A stretch of DNA of 12,817 nucleotides from DAHUZL01 sp035533215 (GTDB taxonomy: Bacteria; Chloroflexota; Dormibacteria; Aeolococcales; Bog-877), in the NCBI GenBank assembly GCA_035533215.1, contig DATLUG010000049.1:1-12817 (forward strand). The letters are read 5' to 3'. The first letter of the stretch is position 1. Every line of letters starts with the position of its first letter. Below are positions 6,766 through 11,714 of this stretch, in pieces. Made by a program: the position numbers and the translations under genes. The notes under the pieces were generated by a model. The model made no database searches, was not told where the DNA came from, and saw nothing but the letters and a program-made list of their open reading frames with translations.

Positions 6766-6831
6766 CGCTGACTCCGGTGCCGGCACGATGACTCCAGGCG
6801 TCGGGTGGGGCGCGGCGGCCGCGGGACCCCA

Positions 6832-6837
6832 ACGATA
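6832..6837 (-). promoter_or_regulatory. Possible -10 box of the ThyX-like gene
   Basis: TATCGT on the minus strand (6837-6832), followed by another T, lies in the 128-149-bp gap shared with the divergent toxin-antitoxin operon. Transcription would start near 6825, leaving a leader of 40-60 nt that contains the two GGAG sites. No -35 is evident. Confidence 0.35.
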
Positions 6838-6899
6838 GGGACACGACCGCCCGGGCCGGGGGCCGGGTCCGAGCCGCGTCTGTAGAACCTGGTCTGGTC

Positions 6900-6908
6900 T
6901 GATACGAT
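6900..6908 (+). promoter_or_regulatory. Extended -10 promoter of the second toxin-antitoxin operon, leaderless
   Basis: TGATACGAT is an extended -10 (TGn plus TACGAT at 6903-6908). It is followed by six bases and then the ATG at 6915, so the transcript should begin at the A of the start codon. There is no Shine-Dalgarno. A GGTCTGGTCT direct repeat just upstream (6891-6900) could be an operator. Confidence 0.55.
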
Positions 6909-6914
6909 CGCATC

Positions 6915-7157
6915 ATGGCGGACACGATCAACGTCTACGAGGCCAAGACCCACCTGTCGCGGCTGCTGGATCGCGTCGCGCGCGGCGAGGTGATCCTGAT
7001 CGCTCGCGCCGGCCGTCCGGTCGCCCGCCTCATGCCGCTGGGAGCGGTGAGCAGCCCGCGTCGCCCGGGCGGCTGGACCGGCCGGGTCCGGATCGCTGCC
7101 GACTTCGACGAGCTCACCCCGGAGGTCAGCGAGGCCTTCCAGGGGCGGCGGCCGTGA
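6915..7157 (+). CDS. Phd/YefM-family antitoxin
   Basis: This 80-residue antitoxin has an N-terminal Phd domain (about 1-45: INVYEAKTHLSRLLDRV, then AGRPVARLMPL) that binds DNA as a dimer. Its C-terminal segment (about 50-80, with DFDELTPEVSEAF) resembles toxin-binding tails of antitoxins paired with PIN toxins. The ATG at 6915 is fixed by the extended -10 box six bases upstream. The stop overlaps the toxin start (GTGA), so the pair is translationally coupled and likely autoregulated through the promoter overlapping its own start. The N-terminal half resembles the antitoxin at 4072-4392, while the C-terminal halves differ, matching different toxins. Confidence 0.9.
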   Translation: MADTINVYEAKTHLSRLLDRVARGEVILIARAGRPVARLMPLGAVSSPRRPGGWTGRVRIAADFDELTPEVSEAFQGRRP

Positions 7158-7528
7158 GACTGCTCCTCGACACCCACGCCCTGCTCTGGTGGCTGGCGGA
7201 CGAGGGCCTGACGCCCCACGCCGCGCGCGAGATCGCGCGGATCGAGAACCAGGTCCTGGTCTCAGCCGCGAGCGCCTGGGAGATCGCGATCAAGCGCTCG
7301 CTCGGCCGTCTCCAGGCCCCCGATGACCTCGTCGAGCAGATCAGCGCCGCGGGCTTCGAGGACCTCTCCATCGATTGCCGCCATGCGATCGTTGCCGGAG
7401 GCCTGCCCCCCCACCACCAGGACCCGTTCGACCGCATGCTGATCGCCCAGGCGGTGGTCGAAGGGCTGACCGTGGTGACGCGCGACCCCCGCTTCGCCGC
7501 CTACCAGGTGGCGCTGCTCGCGGCCTGA
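7154..7528 (+). CDS. vapC: PIN-domain toxin (VapC-type ribonuclease)
   Basis: This 124-residue PIN-domain protein belongs to the VapC group that starts LLDTHALLWWL and contains SAASAWEIAIKRSLGRL and DPFDRMLIAQA. Acidic active-site residues are D6, E43, D93 and D111 (VVTRDPRF), all present, so it should be an active Mg2+-dependent ribonuclease held in check by the antitoxin just upstream. The start is a GTG whose last two bases overlap the antitoxin stop. Full length for the family. It is from a different PIN subgroup than the toxin at 3639-4079, so the two modules are not recent duplicates. The RNA target is unknown. Confidence 0.92.
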   Translation: MRLLLDTHALLWWLADEGLTPHAAREIARIENQVLVSAASAWEIAIKRSLGRLQAPDDLVEQISAAGFEDLSIDCRHAIVAGGLPPHHQDPFDRMLIAQAVVEGLTVVTRDPRFAAYQVALLAA

Positions 7529-7552
7529 GCCGGGGCCCGACCGCCCGCGGAC

Positions 7553-7577
7553 AGCATGGCGCCGGGGGCGCTGTGCT
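7553..7577 (+). terminator. Hairpin terminator between convergent vapC and hemQ
   Basis: An 11-bp stem (AGCATGGCGCC, loop GGG, GGCGCTGTGCT) fills the end of the 48-bp gap between convergent genes. Two of the pairs are G-U wobbles on plus-strand RNA and would be C-A mismatches on the minus strand, so it should work mainly as the vapC terminator. The last base reaches the first base of the hemQ stop triplet. No T-run follows. Confidence 0.5.
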
Positions 7578-8371
7578 CAGCCGAGGGCGTCGAGCATCGC
7601 CTCCGGGCTGGCCGCCATGCAGGTGAAGCTGGGCACGTCGCGGAGGGTGTAGGCGGAGGCCTCGGTGTCCCGGAGCGCCTGGACGCAGTCGAGGAACTCC
7701 GCCGCGCTGTCGGCCTCGAACGCGACCACGAACTCCTGGTCGTCGAGCCCGAACGAGTAGGTGGTGTTGATCTTCACCCCGGTGAAGTCCCGTCCCACCC
7801 GGATGTGCTCGTCCATCATCCGCTCCCGCTCCGCCGGCGGCAGCGCCCACCAGGCCCTTGTCTTCACGAACGGGTAGACGAACAGGAAGGGCTTGCCCCC
7901 CGGCGCCAGCACCAGGCGCTCGCTGCCGCCGCGGTTGCCGGGCCGGGCCTTGTCGAAATAGAGCGAGCGCTTGGTCATCGAGGTGTAGCTGGCGGCGGGC
8001 TCCAGGTAGCCACCGATGGCGGTCCGGTTGAGGTCGCGGAAGAGCTGGTGGAGGCGGTCGACCTCCTCGCTCGCCACCCACAGCATGCAGTCGGCGTCGC
8101 CTCGGGTCCCGACCAGGGAATAGGTGCGGAGCAGGAGCCGCTCCGCGTGGCGGTGGAGCACGGCCAGCGCCTCCTCGCGATGCGCCGCCCGGATGTCGGG
8201 GTCCAGCCGGCGCCACCCGAGGTCGACCCGGTAGAGGGCGAACCGGACCAGCTGGCGCCGAGCCGGGCCGCTGGCGTCGCGGACCCGGATGGCGCCGATC
8301 GCCGGGGTCGAGGCTGCGTCCTTGGTGTCGGCGGCGGGGGACGCGGGCCGGGTGAGGGCGGTGTCGGCCAT
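7577..8371 (-). CDS. hemQ: HemQ-type coproheme decarboxylase (chlorite-dismutase family)
   Basis: This 264-residue protein belongs to the chlorite dismutase superfamily. HemQ (ChdC) converts coproheme to heme b with hydrogen peroxide, the last step of the coproporphyrin-dependent pathway. The first 40 or so residues are Ala/Pro-rich and likely disordered. Then come the two ferredoxin-like repeats, with VKTRAWW (169-175), MMDEHIRVGRDF (185-196; H189 is the expected proximal heme ligand) and KINTTYSFGLDDQEFVVAFE (200-219). Aligned by recall to Dechloromonas chlorite dismutase, its distal arginine is replaced by Ile, so chlorite splitting is unlikely. Y129 in SYTSMTKRS is a candidate catalytic residue. 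The ATG at 8371 has GGAGG nine bases upstream, which favours it over a GTG at 8413 in the same frame. It is the last gene of a four-gene operon. Confidence 0.9.
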   Translation of the reverse strand: MADTALTRPASPAADTKDAASTPAIGAIRVRDASGPARRQLVRFALYRVDLGWRRLDPDIRAAHREEALAVLHRHAERLLLRTYSLVGTRGDADCMLWVASEEVDRLHQLFRDLNRTAIGGYLEPAASYTSMTKRSLYFDKARPGNRGGSERLVLAPGGKPFLFVYPFVKTRAWWALPPAERERMMDEHIRVGRDFTGVKINTTYSFGLDDQEFVVAFEADSAAEFLDCVQALRDTEASAYTLRDVPSFTCMAASPEAMLDALG

Positions 8372-8380
8372 CGGTGGGGT

Positions 8381-8385
8381 CCTCC
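8381..8385 (-). promoter_or_regulatory. Shine-Dalgarno that decides the hemQ start
   Basis: GGAGG on the minus strand lies nine bases before the ATG at 8371. The longer frame from the GTG at 8413 has no such site and overlaps the upstream small gene, so the shorter protein is preferred. Confidence 0.6.
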
Positions 8386-8396
8386 AGCGCTGCCGG

Positions 8397-8585
8397 TCAG
8401 CGGGCGAGCTCACGGGAGAGCGGCACCGTGTGCCCGCACCAGCGGCACACGTAGCAGGAGCCGGGCCGGGTCACGGCACGGCCGCCCACCAGGGTCACGC
8501 TGCCGCCCTCGCCCTCCAGTGTGACGAACGGGGTCCCGGCGTGTCGACAGTGCTCACAGACCGCGGGGGGGGGATTGTGGAGCAC
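8397..8585 (-). CDS. 62-residue cysteine-rich (zinc-ribbon-like) protein
   Basis: This small protein has two cysteine knuckles: C10-x2-C13 near the N-terminus and C44-x2-C47-x2-C50 near the C-terminus, with H14 and H52 next to them. The 30-residue spacer between them contains beta-strand-like segments (PFVTLEGEG, SVTLVGGRAV). This is the pattern of a small zinc ribbon, or less likely a rubredoxin-like or Fe-S site; I cannot name a family. The GTG start at 8585 lies 4 bp after the amidohydrolase stop, with GGGGTGA just upstream acting as Shine-Dalgarno, so it is translationally coupled. The hemQ start follows 25 bp after its stop. Codons 5-7 are a run of nine C in coding sense (8565-8573), a possible slippage site. 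Its steady place between an amidohydrolase and HemQ suggests an accessory role, which is inference. Confidence 0.7.
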   Translation of the reverse strand: MLHNPPPAVCEHCRHAGTPFVTLEGEGGSVTLVGGRAVTRPGSCYVCRWCGHTVPLSRELAR

Positions 8586-8589
8586 GGTG

Positions 8590-9861
8590 TCACCCCGCCA
8601 GCGCGTCCGGCCGGAGCAGGGCCAGGGTGGCGCGCGTCAGCACCTCGGCGCCGATGCGCAGGCAGCCCTCGTCGAGGTCGAACTCCGGGTGGTGGTGGGG
8701 CGCGGTGATCCCGCGGGAGCGGTTGCCGGCCCCCAGCAGGAAGTAGCAGCCGGGAACCCTAAGGCAGTACTCGGCCATGTCGTCGCCGACGGTGAGCGGG
8801 TCGGCCGTCACCAGGGTGGCGCCGAGGGTGGCGCGGGCGGCCGCCTCCACCACCCGCGCCACCCTCGGGTCCGACACGACCGGCGGGCAGCCCGGGCCCC
8901 TGGTGAAGGTCGCGGTGGCCCCGGCCCCGCCGGCGATCCCCCCGGCCAGCTCCGCCACCCGGCGCAGGAGACGCTCGCGGAGGTCGGGGTCGAAGGCCCG
9001 CACCGTGCCGTCGAGCCGGACCGTCTCGGCGATGATGTTGGCGGCCTGGCCGCCCTCGATGCGCCCGATGGTGACCACCGCGGGCTCGAACGGGGACGTC
9101 TCGCGCGAGACCAGCGTCTGCAGCCCCTGCACGATCGCCGCCGCCACCGGCACCGGGTCCAGCGACAGGTGGGGGAGCGCCCCGTGCCCCCCCCGGCCCC
9201 GGACCGCCAGGGTGAACTCGTCCGCCGAGGCGAAGATCGCCCCGCTCCGGACCCCGACCGTCCCGACCTCGAGACCCGAGTAGAGGTGCAGGCCGACCAC
9301 GGCGCGCACCCCTGTGCCGGAGGCGACCGCCGCCCCGGCGCCCGCGCCGTCCTCGGCCGCGCCCGACGGCGGGGCCGGGTCCAGCGCGCCGGCCTCGATC
9401 AGGCGCCGGGCACCGCCCGCCACCTCCTCGGCCGGCTGGAAGCAGAAGCGGACGCGGCCCGGGAGGTCGGCGCGATGGGCGGCGAGAACCTCGGCCACCC
9501 CCAGCGCGATCGCCATGTGCCCGTCGTGGCCGCACGCGTGCATGACCCCGGGGCGGTGCGACCGGTACGGGCGGTCCTCCCCCCGCTCCTGGATCGGGAG
9601 CGCATCGATGTCGGCCCGGACCATCACCGGACCGGCGACCCCGCCGGCTTGATCCTCGCCGTCCCCCTGGAGATCGCAGAGGACCGCGGTGCCGTCCAGG
9701 AGGAGCCGGGGAGCGAGGCCGATCTCCCGCAGGCGGTCCGCGATCCGTCCGGCGGTCTCGCCCTCGGCGAACGAGAGCTCCGGCTCCTGGTGGAGCACGC
9801 GCCTGGTGGCCACCATCTGCTCCTCGGCGGCCGCCACCGCGGCCGCGACCCACTCGGTCAT
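8590..9861 (-). CDS. M20D-family metal-dependent amidohydrolase/carboxypeptidase
   Basis: This 423-residue enzyme belongs to the M20 peptidase, subfamily D group (hippurate hydrolase, IAA-amino-acid hydrolase, N-acyl amino acid amidohydrolase), which splits amide bonds of N-acylated amino acids with a two-metal centre. Visible elements are LHQEPELSF (23-31), RADIDALP (82-89), HACGHDGH (108-115, with C110 and H112 as metal ligands), QPAEE (142-146, general base and ligand), GLHLYSG (190-196) and the C-terminal H389-H391 before PEFDLDE. The dimerisation domain lies at about 205-320 (GRGGHGALPHL at 222-232). An insertion rich in Ala/Gly (about 161-185) is unusual. No signal peptide. The ATG at 9861 overlaps the previous stop (ATGA). 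The exact substrate cannot be inferred from sequence. Confidence 0.92.
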   Translation of the reverse strand: MTEWVAAAVAAAEEQMVATRRVLHQEPELSFAEGETAGRIADRLREIGLAPRLLLDGTAVLCDLQGDGEDQAGGVAGPVMVRADIDALPIQERGEDRPYRSHRPGVMHACGHDGHMAIALGVAEVLAAHRADLPGRVRFCFQPAEEVAGGARRLIEAGALDPAPPSGAAEDGAGAGAAVASGTGVRAVVGLHLYSGLEVGTVGVRSGAIFASADEFTLAVRGRGGHGALPHLSLDPVPVAAAIVQGLQTLVSRETSPFEPAVVTIGRIEGGQAANIIAETVRLDGTVRAFDPDLRERLLRRVAELAGGIAGGAGATATFTRGPGCPPVVSDPRVARVVEAAARATLGATLVTADPLTVGDDMAEYCLRVPGCYFLLGAGNRSRGITAPHHHPEFDLDEGCLRIGAEVLTRATLALLRPDALAG

Positions 9862-10259
9862 GGGGTGGACCGCACCCCCAACCGGACCGCCGGTGCTCCC
9901 GCCTCCCCGACCGGGCCGGGACGCATCATCCGGGGCAGGACGGTGGCGAGGGCCGAGTTGGGCACGCATCGGCAGGCGCCGGCGGCTCGGGCCGCCGCCT
10001 GCGTCTGGACGTCCTTGTGGGGCAGGATCGCGGCCACCCGGCGCCCCGGGGCCTCGGCGACGAGGCCGGCGATCAGGGCGACCCGCTCCTCCTGGCGCTC
10101 GTTGCAGTCGACGAGCACCAGCGCCGCCGCCCCCGGAACCGGCGGCCGGGCGACCACACAGAGGGCCGTCCCCGCCCCCCGGGCGAGCGCGGCGACCCGC
10201 GACTGCAGCCACAGGTCGGTGGAGACGAGCGCCACCGGGAGATCGGCGGAGGCGGTCAC
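9858..10259 (-). CDS. Degenerate receiver-like (CheY-fold) protein
   Basis: This 133-residue protein reads like a response-regulator receiver domain without an output domain. The strand-helix rhythm is VALVSTD (9-15), ALVLVDCNE (46-54), RVAAILPHKD (74-83) and GACRCVPNSAL (94-104). D51 sits where the phospho-acceptor aspartate is expected, but the N-terminal acidic pair that binds Mg2+ is replaced by S13-T14-D15 and the conserved lysine near the end of strand 5 seems missing (position of R97/V99). It is therefore a pseudo-receiver that probably does not follow normal phosphorelay chemistry. The last 20 residues are a Pro/Gly tail. The GTG start at 10259 lies exactly six bases after a TATGAT -10 box with no Shine-Dalgarno, so the operon transcript is leaderless. 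It heads the amidohydrolase-HemQ operon. Confidence 0.7.
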   Translation of the reverse strand: MTASADLPVALVSTDLWLQSRVAALARGAGTALCVVARPPVPGAAALVLVDCNERQEERVALIAGLVAEAPGRRVAAILPHKDVQTQAAARAAGACRCVPNSALATVLPRMMRPGPVGEAGAPAVRLGVRSTP

Positions 10260-10265
10260 CGACCG

Positions 10266-10271
10266 ATCATA
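10266..10271 (-). promoter_or_regulatory. -10 box of the HemQ operon, leaderless
   Basis: TATGAT on the minus strand (10271-10266) is followed by six bases and the GTG at 10259. It is the best -10 match in the window. Its -35 area (about 10289-10294) lies next to that of the divergent promoter for the gene at 10318. Confidence 0.55.
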
Positions 10272-10305
10272 CGGGCGGGCCGCGGGGCCGATCCCAGCCG
10301 TCGCC

Positions 10306-10311
10306 TACAAT
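10306..10311 (+). promoter_or_regulatory. -10 box of the second A-type carrier gene, leaderless
   Basis: TACAAT at 10306-10311 is followed by six bases and the GTG at 10318. There is no Shine-Dalgarno and no upstream ATG, so this box decides the start codon. The -35 area (about 10283-10288) abuts that of the divergent HemQ-operon promoter. Confidence 0.55.
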
Positions 10312-10317
10312 CGGGCG

Positions 10318-10725
10318 GTGATCGCCCCCGCCGCCCCCCTCGCCCTCACCCAGGATGCGGTCGACGAGATCCGCGCCTGGCGGACCCGCGACGGACGCCC
10401 GGAGGCGGTGTTCCGGGTCGACGTCCGGCTCGGCGGGTGCCGCGGCTTCAAGCTCTTCTTCGACCTGGAGGACTTTGTCCAGGCCGACGACTGGGTCGTC
10501 GAGCAGGCCGGGGTGCAGGTGGTGGTCCAGACCGACGGGCTGCCGCTGGTGGCCGGCTCGGTGCTGGACTTCGAGGACAGCTACCGCGGCCGGGGCTTCC
10601 GCCTCGCCAACCCCCGGGCCCGCAACGGCTGCGGCTGCGGCACCTCGTTCATGGCCGACTACCCGGGCGCCGAGGGGGACGACGACGTCCCCGAGGCCGC
10701 GGCCGACCCGCTCCCGCTAGCCTGA
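10318..10725 (+). CDS. HesB/IscA-like A-type iron-sulfur carrier, divergent paralogue
   Basis: This 135-residue protein shares the A-type carrier pattern with the gene at 3179-3538 but is clearly distant. It keeps the three ligand cysteines: C41 in LGGCRGFKLFF and C105/C107 in RNGCGCGTSF. LTQDAVDEI (10-18), LVAGSVLDFED (77-87) and GRGFRLANPRA (91-101) match the fold. The usual CSGF is CRGF here, and the tail after 115 is acidic (GDDDV). It probably carries or stores an Fe-S cluster in the cytoplasm, perhaps for a subset of clients. The GTG at 10318 is set by the -10 box six bases upstream. It is divergent from the pseudo-receiver/HemQ operon with 58 bp between start codons, so iron-linked co-regulation is plausible. 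Confidence 0.87.
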   Translation: MIAPAAPLALTQDAVDEIRAWRTRDGRPEAVFRVDVRLGGCRGFKLFFDLEDFVQADDWVVEQAGVQVVVQTDGLPLVAGSVLDFEDSYRGRGFRLANPRARNGCGCGTSFMADYPGAEGDDDVPEAAADPLPLA

Positions 10726-10738
10726 CAGCCGAGCGGGC

Positions 10739-10755
10739 CCGGTCGCCACGACCGG
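10739..10755. terminator. Hairpin between convergent genes
   Basis: CCGGTCG (10739-10745), loop CCA, CGACCGG (10749-10755) is a perfect 7-bp stem in the 53-bp gap between the carrier gene stop (10725) and the YtxH-like stop (10779). Being fully Watson-Crick it can form on both strands. No T-run. Confidence 0.45.
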
Positions 10756-10778
10756 CCGTCCCCGGCCCTGCCTCTGAA

Positions 10779-11069
10779 TCAGCCGGGGCGGAGCCAGCGA
10801 AGGGTTCGGCGCACCCGTCGCGACCAGCGGACGGCGGTCGCCAGCAGAGCCCGGGACTCGCGCCCGGAGCGCGGGGCGTAGAGCACGCCGATGGCGAGGC
10901 CGATGCCGAGGCCGCGGGTGAACCCGCGGCGGTACCGGATCATCGGGCGCAGCCACCTCCGGCGAGCCGCGCGCGCCGCCACCGGCAGCGCCTGCGGCCA
11001 CTCCGTCAGCTGCCCGAGCCGGTCCGTCCCGGACGGCCGCACGGCGGGCAGCCCCCGGGGACCGGTCAT
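10779..11069 (-). CDS. YtxH-like small membrane-anchored protein (second of a pair)
   Basis: This 96-residue protein carries the YtxH signature around 47-80: a glycine-zipper-like hydrophobic stretch (GFTRGLGIGLAIGVLYAPRSG) followed by the conserved APRSGRESR block and a basic amphipathic helix (RWSRRVRRTLRW). YtxH-like proteins of this type are small general-stress or envelope-associated proteins with one weak membrane segment; their biochemical role is not known. Residues 1-46 are unusual, basic and Arg-rich (ARAARRRWLRPMIRYRR), and may lie on the membrane surface. The ATG at 11069 overlaps the previous gene's stop (ATGA), so it is translated with it. Confidence 0.75.
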   Translation of the reverse strand: MTGPRGLPAVRPSGTDRLGQLTEWPQALPVAARAARRRWLRPMIRYRRGFTRGLGIGLAIGVLYAPRSGRESRALLATAVRWSRRVRRTLRWLRPG

Positions 11070-11473
11070 CCCGGGCCGCTCCCGACCGGCGGCTCGCCCA
11101 GGCCCTGCTCCTCCACCCCGGTCCGCACGGTGGTGCCATTGGCCGAGGGCGTCCCGACCGTGCTGCGGACCACGACCGCGTCGATCGGCTCGCCCCGGTG
11201 GGCCAGCTCCACCACACGCTGGGCCGCTCGTTCCACCATCGGCTGGGCGGTGTGAGCCAGGTCGCCCATCCCGTGGGCGGCCGCCCGCAGCACCGGCTCG
11301 GCCCGGCGCCACCCCGCCTCGGTGCCGGCGGCCACCCGCTGGCCGCGGCCGGTCCAGCGCCGGGCCGTCGCCTCCAGCCGGGACCTGGTCTCGCGACCGG
11401 GCCGGGGAGCGACCAGCGCCCCCGCCACCATCCCGCAGACCGCGCCGTGGACGAAACCTCGCAGGTAGGCCAT
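11066..11473 (-). CDS. YtxH-like small membrane-anchored protein (first of a pair)
   Basis: This 135-residue protein begins directly with a YtxH domain: RGFVHGAVCGMVAGAL (5-20), a single hydrophobic, Gly-rich segment, then VAPRPGRETRSRLE (21-34). The next 60 residues (TARRWTGRG to VVELAHRG) look like amphipathic helix with Arg and Ala spacing, and the last 35 are flexible, Gly/Thr-rich. It likely sits at the membrane with most of the chain in the cytoplasm. Function is not known beyond the stress-linked YtxH family. The ATG at 11473 has a strong GGAGGTGA site seven bases upstream, preferred to an in-frame ATG at 11533. It overlaps the next, smaller YtxH gene by 4 bp and is divergent from the TrmB regulator. 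Confidence 0.78.
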   Translation of the reverse strand: MAYLRGFVHGAVCGMVAGALVAPRPGRETRSRLEATARRWTGRGQRVAAGTEAGWRRAEPVLRAAAHGMGDLAHTAQPMVERAAQRVVELAHRGEPIDAVVVRSTVGTPSANGTTVRTGVEEQGLGEPPVGSGPG

Positions 11474-11714
11474 GTGCTGCTCACCTCCATCAGGGCCGAC
11501 GGCGGCGGCGCCCTCGACCAGCCGTCGTCCCATCAGGGTAGGCGCTTCGCCCTCCGGGTGCCAGCGGATCCGTTCCCCGGAGCCATCGCACGCGGTACGC
11601 TTGCCGGACTGTGCGGCGATCGGCTGGCACCCGCCGGCACCGTCAGGGTCTCGGGTGGCGACGGAGCCCGGCGGGGCGGCAACCGGGGTGATCGAATGCG
11701 ATGGCGTGACCGCC
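11474..11714. promoter_or_regulatory. Divergent intergenic region, YtxH pair / TrmB regulator
   Basis: This 241-bp region separates the divergent starts and should hold both promoters. I see TACGCT at 11596-11601 (plus) as a weak -10. Three bases past the expected transcription start is a GTG (11611) opening a 26-codon Arg-rich frame. Its TGA (11689-11691) overlaps a GTG (11688) in frame with the TrmB gene. No clear palindromic operator or riboswitch is visible. Confidence 0.3.
11481..11488 (-). promoter_or_regulatory. Strong Shine-Dalgarno of the YtxH-like pair
   Basis: GGAGGTGA on the minus strand, seven bases before the ATG at 11473, is the best Shine-Dalgarno in the window. It contrasts with the neighbouring leaderless genes and fixes the start. 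A TACCCT (11540-11535) further up is a weak -10 candidate that would leave a 55-nt leader. Confidence 0.6.

Noticed and set aside
4605..6953. 782-codon minus-strand frame overlapping the ThyX-like and molybdopterin genes
   Set aside because: The product is Pro/Arg/Ser/Thr low complexity; the two genes in the other frame have recognisable motifs, promoter and starts.
7577..8371. True chlorite dismutase
   Set aside because: The position of the distal arginine needed for chlorite splitting appears to be Ile in my recalled alignment, and the KINTTYSFGLDDQEF block is typical of HemQ-like members.
8521..10317. Extension of the A-type carrier frame by about 600 codons upstream
   Set aside because: The frame is only open because it runs antisense to the amidohydrolase. 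The -10 box and family alignment place the start at GTG 10318.
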